A stretch of DNA of 64,000 bases from Rhodospirillales bacterium (GTDB lineage Bacteria > Pseudomonadota > Alphaproteobacteria > Rhodospirillales > Rhodospirillaceae), in NCBI GenBank assembly GCA_028278135.1, contig JANQEW010000008.1, positions 62,001 to 126,000 of the forward strand, in the 5' to 3' direction. This document shows positions 57,828-64,000 of this stretch, piece by piece (the stretch's first letter is position 1; each line of letters starts with the position of its first letter). Under the pieces are notes generated by a model. The model saw only the letters and a list, made by a program, of their open reading frames with translations, searched no databases and was not told where the DNA came from. The position numbers were made by a program, and so were the translations under genes.

Positions 57828-59225
57828 GTGCTCGTGATTGAGCCAAGACGATATACTGGCCGGAAAGTAGCGGTGATGGGGTTCGGCCGATCTGGTTCTT
57901 CTACCGCACATGTCCTACAGAGGCTTGAGACAAATGTCTTTGTCTGGGACGACGATCCTGTAAAGAGGGCCCAGGCAACGGCAGAAGGGTTTAGAGTCCT
58001 GGATCTGACAGCTACAAGCTGGCAGGATATAGCCTGCGTGGTTTGGAGTCCTGGCATTCCCCACACCTTTCCGGCGCCACACCCGGTGGCGCAGCGTGCG
58101 CGCGCCGCTGGTGTCGTGCTCGTGTGTGACGTTGAATTGCTTATGCAAAGTGAGCCAGTTGCCAGTTGTGTTGGCATCACCGGTACAAACGGGAAATCAA
58201 CCACGACCAGCCTACTCACTCACATCCTCTCGTATGCCAGTCGACCTGTAGGGGCGGGCGGTAACCTGGGACTTCCAGTCCTCGCTTTACCGCAGTTAGA
58301 GTCCAATGGTGTTTATGTGATTGAACTTTCATCCTATCAGCTCGAACTGACACCTTCTCTTGCCCTTGATGTGGCAGTGCTCCTGAACATCTCCTCTGAT
58401 CATCTCAGCCAACACGGTGGCATAGAGGGATATGTTGCTGCCAAGCGGCGGCTTTTTGCCGGTCTGAAACAAGGCGGTACGGCAGTGCTCAGTGTTGATG
58501 ACCAGAACAGCGCGGCCCTGCATGAGTTTCTGAGCAGCAGAGGTTTCAATATCATACCGATCTCTGTGGTCAAACCCGTCTGCGGTGGTGTCTATCTCAG
58601 CGGCGGTCTCCTCTGGGACAACACGAATGGCGCGAGGGCAGTGGCAGATCTCACCGCAGCAAAAGCCTTACCTGGTCTGCATAACAAGCAAAATGCTGCC
58701 GCTGCCTTTGCCACAGCACGGGTGCTTGGTATTGAACATGCGGTCATCGCGGCGGCGTTGCAGACATTCCCAGGGCTGCCTCATCGTCAGGAGCTGGTTG
58801 ATGTGATTGATGGGATACGCTATGTTAACGATAGTAAAGCCACCAATGCCGATGCAGCGGCCAAAGCCATGACCTGCTATGAGGTTCTTTACTGGATCGT
58901 TGGCGGTCAGGCAAAAGAAGGTGGCATCACCGCACTGGTTTCCTTGTTCCCACGTGTCCGCCATGCTTTCCTTATCGGTGAGGCTGCTCCTACTTTTGCT
59001 CGCACTCTGCTAGAATGGCATGTGTCCTATACGCCCTGCGGGACGCTTGCTGTTGCTGTCGAACGGGCGCATACACTGGCCACTCGCGAGCGCCGACCAG
59101 GAGCAGTCGTTCTGCTCTCGCCTGCATGTGCCTCGTGGGATCAGTTTGACGATTTCGAACACCGTGGCAGTGTCTTCCAAAGACACGTGGCCGCTCTACC
59201 TGGCAGGAGAGAGGATCCACGATGA
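57828..59225 (+). CDS. murD: UDP-N-acetylmuramoylalanine-D-glutamate ligase MurD
   Basis: Adds D-Glu to UDP-MurNAc-L-Ala. Rossmann-like N terminus (VAVMGFGRSGSS), ATP loop GTNGKSTTTSLL, LLNISSDHLSQHG, VNDSKATNADA, and C-terminal SPACASWDQF. GTG start at the base after the mraY stop. Its stop overlaps the ATG of the former ftsW as ATGA (59222-59225), so the original coupling is still visible although ftsW is dead. Confidence 0.96.
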   Translation: MLVIEPRRYTGRKVAVMGFGRSGSSTAHVLQRLETNVFVWDDDPVKRAQATAEGFRVLDLTATSWQDIACVVWSPGIPHTFPAPHPVAQRARAAGVVLVCDVELLMQSEPVASCVGITGTNGKSTTTSLLTHILSYASRPVGAGGNLGLPVLALPQLESNGVYVIELSSYQLELTPSLALDVAVLLNISSDHLSQHGGIEGYVAAKRRLFAGLKQGGTAVLSVDDQNSAALHEFLSSRGFNIIPISVVKPVCGGVYLSGGLLWDNTNGARAVADLTAAKALPGLHNKQNAAAAFATARVLGIEHAVIAAALQTFPGLPHRQELVDVIDGIRYVNDSKATNADAAAKAMTCYEVLYWIVGGQAKEGGITALVSLFPRVRHAFLIGEAAPTFARTLLEWHVSYTPCGTLAVAVERAHTLATRERRPGAVVLLSPACASWDQFDDFEHRGSVFQRHVAALPGRREDPR

Positions 59226-60169
59226 TACGCCCCTTTAGATCACTTGGTTTGGTGCGGTGATCGTGCGCGTGAGTGAGGATGGGCGCCCTGCTAACGCGTG
59301 CGGCTAGCCCGGCAGGGGCACACCTTTGTGGCTTGTATCGTTCACATCATACCGTGCGCCGCATTGGAACGATTGGGTTTCTCACCATTATTCCGAGTTC
59401 ATCAAGCCGACATTCGCCGTCTACACCGCCTGGATGCTTGCAGAGAGCCGTGCGAGGAGCATTCTGGGGAATTTTTTGTCGCTGCCCTCTCTAGCAGGAT
59501 TGTCCTCTTGCTACTTAATGCTACTGATAAAATAAATAATAATATACTTATCTTATAACCTGTTCAATACTTTTTGTCTTGCCTTTGTTTCTTCTGGCCT
59601 TTTTTTCTGATGGGTAGTGTGGCTGGCAATTGGCGGTATTTTATCAGGAGTCTGCGCCTATTTTTGTACGTAGCCGTGTTGATCTTTTCCTCGATCCCAA
59701 TGCGGGTGATTCCTACCAGATAAGGCATTACAGTCATTCCGCAATGGTGGTTTTGTTGGGACAGGTCCAGGAGGACCTGTCCAGGAGAAGGGCGCGTCGC
59801 GCGCGCGGAGGTGCTGCCAGATGCTCATACAGATTGCATCTGTGCTGTGGCTTGAGAAGCATTTGGTTCACTATTATGATTTCTGAATCATTTTCTTAAT
59901 AAGAGTTTTAGAGTGTTTTTGATATTTAAAATATTACGTGCTTATATACATATATTATATTTACTTTTTTATCTGTTAGTGGACTGCTTGTCCAACTGGG
60001 ATTACAAGCAGTGATGAATATAGCGTCCTCGTTACGCTTAATACCAACTAAAGGAGTGACCCTTCCATTTCTTTCCTACGGCGGTTCTTCTTGACTTGCC
60101 CTCAGCATGGTTATGGGAATGGTGCTCGCTCTGACCAGACGCCCTCCTAGAGAGGGAAATCTACCATGA
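59222..60169 (+). pseudogene. ftsW: Degraded ftsW (septal glycosyltransferase)
   Basis: Pieces of FtsW in order: an initiating ATG sharing ATGA with murD and a stop after 12 codons; a helix fragment SEFIKPTFAVYTAWMLAE at about 59384-59440; SRVDLFLDPNAGDSYQI near 59669-59720, then after a frameshift RNGGFVGTGPG; and the C-terminal IPTKGVTLPFLSYGGSS ending at TGA 60092, followed by VMGMVLALTRRPP. Most of the N-terminal half and the catalytic extracellular loop are missing. The final stop overlaps murG as ATGA. Confidence 0.92.
59759..59782. repeat. Perfect 10-bp inverted repeat in ftsW remnant
   Basis: ggacaggtcc (59759-59768) and ggacctgtcc (59773-59782) with a 4-base loop. There is no T-tract. 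Probably formed from the glycine-rich GPG codons; it might slow transcription toward murG. Confidence 0.5.
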
Positions 60170-61353
60170 TGGTACTGGCACACTCTCGACACAAAACAGT
60201 CGTACTTGCGGCTGGAGGCACGGGTGGACACGTGTTCCCAGCCTCTGCTCTGGCAGAGGAACTGGGGTGTCGTGGCTATGCGCTAGCGTGCGTGACAGAC
60301 TTGCGTGGCACTGCGGCCTGGTCGCGCAGCAATATTTCTAACATCTCTGTTCATACTGTTGACAGCGGCTTAGCCGGCGCCCCCCTACCAGGGGCCTTCA
60401 TCAGTGGGAGTGCTCGGCTAACCTGGGGCCTGGGCAAGGCGTGGCTCCTGCTCAGACGTCTCAAACCATCTGTTGTCGTTGGGTTTGGCGGCTCGCCCTC
60501 AGTCCCCGCCACAGCAGCCGCAATATTCTCTGGCTATCCCACAGTGGTGCATGAACAAAATGCTGTCCTTGGCAGAGCGAATCGTCTGCTCATGCCTTGG
60601 GTCAGCCGCGTTGCCGTCTCCCCATTGAGAATCTTCCCTGATAGCAGCAGCAAGAAGGCTTCTCTGGAGCAGACGGGTGTCCCCGTGCGACGGGAGGTGC
60701 GGATCATACGCGATGTGCCTTATGTTCCTCCCAACAGCGAAAATGCGGTACGGGTTCTGATCATCGGCGGCAGCCAGGGTGCTCGTGTGTTTGGGGATGT
60801 CATACCCGCTACCATGAGCTTGCTTCCTATGGCCTTGCGTATCCGATTAAGAGTAAGTCAGCAGGTTTTTGCTGAGGATTGTGCGAAAGTTGTTGCAACC
60901 TATAAAAGGTTAGGGATTGCTATCGAAGCCGAGTCATTTTTTGACGACTTACCAAATCGCCTGGAAAAGGCTCACCTCGTCATCGCTCGAGCAGGCGCCT
61001 CAACTGTAGCAGAACTGACGGTTGCCGGTCGTCCGGCCATTCTTGTGCCCTATCCCCATGCCACAGACGACCATCAGACGGCTAATGCCCTTGTCGTCGA
61101 GGAAAAAGGAGGGGCTTGGTTGATACCACAGGCCGCTCTGACGCCTGAGAGACTGGCCACCATGCTGCAGACGCTGTTGGGCCTTCCAACTCTCCTCATG
61201 CAGACAGCCATGTGTGCCCGCAGAATTGGTTCACCAGATGCGGCGCAACGCTTGGCCGATCTTGTCGACGCCTTCAGTGCACGCGGCACAAGCCATCCAG
61301 ATTGTGGGGGACGAGCATCAAGAGAGCCACATGATTCGTATCCCACCACTTGA
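60166..61353 (+). CDS. murG: Lipid II synthase MurG
   Basis: Peripheral membrane glycosyltransferase adding GlcNAc to lipid I to give lipid II. AAGGTGGHVFPA loop, FGGSPSVPA, HEQNAVLGRANR, GGSQGAR and the nucleotide-binding ARAGASTVAEL are intact. 395 aa; the last 20 or so residues beyond the usual end overlap murC. GAGGGAAA upstream of ATG 60166. Confidence 0.97.
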   Translation: MMVLAHSRHKTVVLAAGGTGGHVFPASALAEELGCRGYALACVTDLRGTAAWSRSNISNISVHTVDSGLAGAPLPGAFISGSARLTWGLGKAWLLLRRLKPSVVVGFGGSPSVPATAAAIFSGYPTVVHEQNAVLGRANRLLMPWVSRVAVSPLRIFPDSSSKKASLEQTGVPVRREVRIIRDVPYVPPNSENAVRVLIIGGSQGARVFGDVIPATMSLLPMALRIRLRVSQQVFAEDCAKVVATYKRLGIAIEAESFFDDLPNRLEKAHLVIARAGASTVAELTVAGRPAILVPYPHATDDHQTANALVVEEKGGAWLIPQAALTPERLATMLQTLLGLPTLLMQTAMCARRIGSPDAAQRLADLVDAFSARGTSHPDCGGRASREPHDSYPTT

Positions 61354-62764
61354 CATCGGGATTCTCCATTTTGTTGGCATCGGCGGAATGGGCATGTCGG
61401 GGATTGCTGAAATCCTACACAATATGGGGTATGCGGTCCAGGGTTCAGACGTGGCAGATGGTCCGAACGTCCAGCGTCTACGTTGGCTAGGCATTCCAGT
61501 CACTGTTGGGCATGCAGCCAGAAACTTGGGTGCGGCCAATGTAGTAGTGGTCTCGACTGCTATTGGGAGCGATAACCCTGAAGTTACTGCTGCCCGCCAG
61601 AGTCTTATTCCAGTTGTGCGAAGATCTGAGATGCTAGCAGAACTGATGCGGTTCAGGTACTCTGTTTCGGTAGCAGGCACTCATGGAAAGACAACCACGA
61701 CATCAATGATTGCAGCAATTTTAGATGCTGCGGGTCATGACCCGACAGTTGTCAATGGTGGAATCATCAACGCCTATGACACTAATGCCCGCTTAGGGGG
61801 AGGAGACTGGATAATAGTGGAGGCCGATGAATCCGATGGCACTTTCACTCAATTGCCATCTACGATGGCAGTTATCACGAGTATCGATCCCGAGCACCTT
61901 GATTTCTGGGGTGGTTTGGATCAGGTGCGTGAAGCTTTTTGTCTCTTTGCCAAAAACGTTCCCTTGTACGGGTTCGCCATTTTATGCCTGGATCATCCAG
62001 AGATTCAAACACTGATTGCCCGTGTGTCAGACCGTAGGATTATCACCTATGGCCTGACACCACGGGCTGATATTCACGCGCGCAATGTTGTCCTGGATGC
62101 TCAAGGGGCGAAATTTGATGTCGTTGTTGCAAAAAGTGTTAAAACTTTTATAAAGTATACTCCTTTTAGAATAAATCTTTCTTCGTATGGTATTCATAAT
62201 GTTCAAAATGCACTTGCGGCAATTGCAATTGCTGTTTTGTTTGGGATTGAGAATCGCGTTATTTTTCGTGCCTTGGTTAGCTTCAGGGGTGTCAAGCGTC
62301 GCTTTACCCGCATAGGCGTTGTGGATGGCGTAGAGGTTGTAGACGATTATAGCCATCATCCAATAGAAATAGCTGCTGCCCTGCGGGCGGCCCGCAGTGT
62401 TTGTAGGGGGAAGATACTTGCTGTAGTACAACCACATAGGTATACACGTCTTAGAGATTTATTTAAATTATTTTGCACGTGTTTTGATGAAGCAGATATT
62501 GTTATAGTAGCTGATGTCTATGCAGCCGGTGAGTCTGCAATTGAGGGTATGCACCGTGATGCCTTAGTCGAAAGTCTGCGCGCTCATGGTCATAAGCATG
62601 TTCTTGCCCTACCACATGAGAAAGTCCTAGCGAGGGTGGTCCAGGCGCTGACGCAGCCAGGAGATTGGGTTGTCTGTCTGGGGGCTGGAAGTATCACGCA
62701 GTGGGCCCACGCCCTACCAGGTGCACTCGAGAGCTTAGGAAAAGCCGCAGGGGAAGGAATGTGA
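61331..62764 (+). CDS. murC: UDP-N-acetylmuramate-L-alanine ligase MurC
   Basis: Adds L-Ala to UDP-MurNAc. GIGGMGMSGIAE at the N terminus, ATP loop GTHGKTTTTS, EADESDGTF, DDYSHHP. ATG 61331 (477 aa) fits the family start; the upstream in-frame extension to 61214 lies inside murG. Stop overlaps murB by one base. Patches of A/T-ending codons occur at 62110-62260 and 62430-62520. Confidence 0.97.
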   Translation: MIRIPPLDIGILHFVGIGGMGMSGIAEILHNMGYAVQGSDVADGPNVQRLRWLGIPVTVGHAARNLGAANVVVVSTAIGSDNPEVTAARQSLIPVVRRSEMLAELMRFRYSVSVAGTHGKTTTTSMIAAILDAAGHDPTVVNGGIINAYDTNARLGGGDWIIVEADESDGTFTQLPSTMAVITSIDPEHLDFWGGLDQVREAFCLFAKNVPLYGFAILCLDHPEIQTLIARVSDRRIITYGLTPRADIHARNVVLDAQGAKFDVVVAKSVKTFIKYTPFRINLSSYGIHNVQNALAAIAIAVLFGIENRVIFRALVSFRGVKRRFTRIGVVDGVEVVDDYSHHPIEIAAALRAARSVCRGKILAVVQPHRYTRLRDLFKLFCTCFDEADIVIVADVYAAGESAIEGMHRDALVESLRAHGHKHVLALPHEKVLARVVQALTQPGDWVVCLGAGSITQWAHALPGALESLGKAAGEGM

Positions 62765-63711
62765 TGAAAGCGAAGAGCATCGCAGCACGGTCTCACGCCG
62801 CTACTCGTTTGATCGATCGCTTGCCTCCTGTACGTGGACGTTATACAGCACGGCATTCCCTAGCGCACACTACTTGGTTCCGTGTGGGAGGGGAGAGCGA
62901 AGTCACGTTCTGGCCAGAAGATGTCGAGGATCTCGCCTATTTCCTTGCTACTCGTCCAGTGGATGTGCCAGTGATGGCGATCGGTGTGGGTTCTAATCTA
63001 TTAGTGCGCGACGGGGGCGTACCGGGCGTCATCATTAAGCTCGGGCGCAGGTTTGCTTCAATTAATATTGAAAATGATACATTTTTACACTGTGGCGCCG
63101 CTGCGCTTGACGTCAACGTCGCCGCCGTGGCCGCCATGGCTGGCGTGGGCAATCTTGAATTTTTGTCGTGTATTCCCGGCACAATTGGTGGGGCTCTGCG
63201 TATGAATGCCGGTGCCTATGGGGCTGAAATTCGTGACGTTTTGGTAGAGACAGAAGCGATAGACGGACGCGGCCATCGGCATCGTGTGGGACCAACGGCA
63301 TTTTCCTATCGCTATGCCGCCGTGGAGAGGGACTGGGTTTTCACATGGGCCGTCTTACAAGGCAGTCGCGAGCATCCGTCTTCCATTGCAGTGCGCACGG
63401 CCACAATGCGTCGCCACCGTGAAGAGTCGCAGCCACGGAGAACCCGCACTTGTGGGTCTACCTTTAAGAATTCAAACGGCGTCAGAGCCTGGGAGCTGAT
63501 CGACCATGCCGGCTGCCGCGGATTGCGGATTGGTGGTGCGATGGTCTCGAGAAAGCACTGTAATTTTCTCATTAATACAGGCGGGGCCACGGCGGCAGAC
63601 ATCGAAGCATTAGGTGAGAATGTACGCCGTCGTGTGTGGGAAAAAAGTGGTGTGGTCCTAGAGTGGGAGATTTGCAGAATTGGTCTGCCAGTGATGGGAA
63701 CAGAACCATGA
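62764..63711 (+). CDS. murB: UDP-N-acetylenolpyruvoylglucosamine reductase MurB
   Basis: FAD enzyme reducing UDP-GlcNAc-enolpyruvate to UDP-MurNAc. FAD motif [29 protein letters not shown], and the catalytic Ser in [10 protein letters not shown]. 315 aa from ATG 62764 after AAGGA. Coupled to murC (one-base overlap) and ddl (ATGA). Confidence 0.97.
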   Translation: MKAKSIAARSHAATRLIDRLPPVRGRYTARHSLAHTTWFRVGGESEVTFWPEDVEDLAYFLATRPVDVPVMAIGVGSNLLVRDGGVPGVIIKLGRRFASINIENDTFLHCGAAALDVNVAAVAAMAGVGNLEFLSCIPGTIGGALRMNAGAYGAEIRDVLVETEAIDGRGHRHRVGPTAFSYRYAAVERDWVFTWAVLQGSREHPSSIAVRTATMRRHREESQPRRTRTCGSTFKNSNGVRAWELIDHAGCRGLRIGGAMVSRKHCNFLINTGGATAADIEALGENVRRRVWEKSGVVLEWEICRIGLPVMGTEP

Positions 63712-64000
63712 TCAGACGGATTCTGGTACTGATGGGTGGCTGGTCGGCAGAACGCGCAGTGTCTCTGGTGGGGGGCAGCGCCGTGACAGAGGCTTTAAAA
63801 GGTCTTGGTTATGAGGTATCTGCTGTGGACGTGCAAGAGCGCGATGTGGCGGGGCTCTTAGGAGTGTTTCGCCCACTGCCAGATGTCGTGTTTAACGCTC
63901 TACATGGCCGTTTTGGCGAAGACGGCTGCGTGCAGGGGGTTCTGAATATTCTCGGCATTCCCTATACGCACTCTGGCGTACTAGCTTCAGCGCTCTCTAT
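63708..64000 (+). CDS. ddl: D-alanine-D-alanine ligase, 5' part
   Basis: N-terminal 97 codons, cut by the window edge. [17 protein letters not shown] opening and [29 protein letters not shown] are the Ddl N-domain signatures. It begins on ATGA shared with murB. No lesion is visible up to the edge. ftsQ, ftsA and ftsZ would normally follow. Confidence 0.95.
   Translation, partial: MIRRILVLMGGWSAERAVSLVGGSAVTEALKGLGYEVSAVDVQERDVAGLLGVFRPLPDVVFNALHGRFGEDGCVQGVLNILGIPYTHSGVLASALS

Noticed and set aside
59273..59899. Small membrane-like and basic frames
   Set aside because: They are fragments of FtsW in shifting frames, not separate genes.
1..64000. tRNA, rRNA, CRISPR, insertion sequences, prophage or riboswitches
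   Set aside because: I looked for TpsiC-like motifs, regularly spaced repeats, transposase-like proteins and large structured leaders and saw none that I could support. A tRNAscan-SE and Infernal run would settle it.

Overview
The window looks like part of the chromosome of an alphaproteobacterium, probably in or near the Rhodospirillales, with a reduced and still decaying genome. It is moderately GC-rich, gene-dense (about 40 intact genes) and carries no tRNA, rRNA, CRISPR array, insertion sequence or phage gene that I can see. Gene content points to a sulfide-oxidising bacterium that stores carbon: flavocytochrome c sulfide dehydrogenase (fccAB), a tusA-dsrE2 pair, a cytochrome bc1 complex, class I PHA synthase, and a glgB-glgX-malQ glycogen block. 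Together with three decayed division genes this fits an intracellular thiotrophic symbiont. The closest lineage I know of with these traits is 'Candidatus Riegeria', the Paracatenula symbiont. That placement is inference from gene content, not from a database search.

Layout. 0.2-7 kb (minus): recA and a methylmalonyl-CoA mutase operon mutA-mcm-meaB. 7.2-9 kb (minus): trpG-trpD. 9.3-12.6 kb (plus): gyrA-coaD. 12.7-15.3 kb (minus): gamma-carbonic anhydrase-like protein, then rplM-rpsI-argC. 15.9-17.3 kb: panB and pdxH. 17.6-22.1 kb (plus): a four-gene pyruvate:acceptor oxidoreductase operon whose last gene fuses a GltD-like flavoprotein to ferredoxin clusters. 22.2-25.1 kb (minus): pyrB, a pyrC-like gene lacking the metal-binding HxH, and plsY. 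25.7-29.4 kb: Sua5, purC, lpd. 29.7-37 kb (plus): a DUF2934 protein, glgB, glgX, malQ. 37.1-40.5 kb: sulfur metabolism. 40.6-41.8 kb: dadA. 42.4-44.9 kb: petABC. 45-47.8 kb: two squalene/phytoene synthase family genes and an ABC ATPase. 48-51 kb: phaC and an isocitrate lyase/PEP mutase family gene. 51.2-64 kb (plus): the dcw cell-wall/division cluster.

The most striking finding is in the dcw cluster. The order rsmH-ftsL-ftsI-murE-murF-mraY-murD-ftsW-murG-murC-murB-ddl is ancestral and every lipid II precursor gene is open. All three septal-synthesis genes are wrecked: ftsL is split by two frameshifts, ftsI has lost its catalytic-serine region and is broken by stops and frameshifts, and ftsW survives only as scraps. 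The cell seems able to make wall precursor but has lost the dedicated septal polymerase/transpeptidase and their activator from their ancestral place.

A second pattern runs through the whole window. The DNA between genes, and the pseudogenes, contain many tandem duplications of 10-24 bp. Several duplicate a ribosome-binding site (mutA, trpD) or a start codon region (pyrB). A third pattern is short patches of A/T-ending codons inside otherwise GC-balanced genes.
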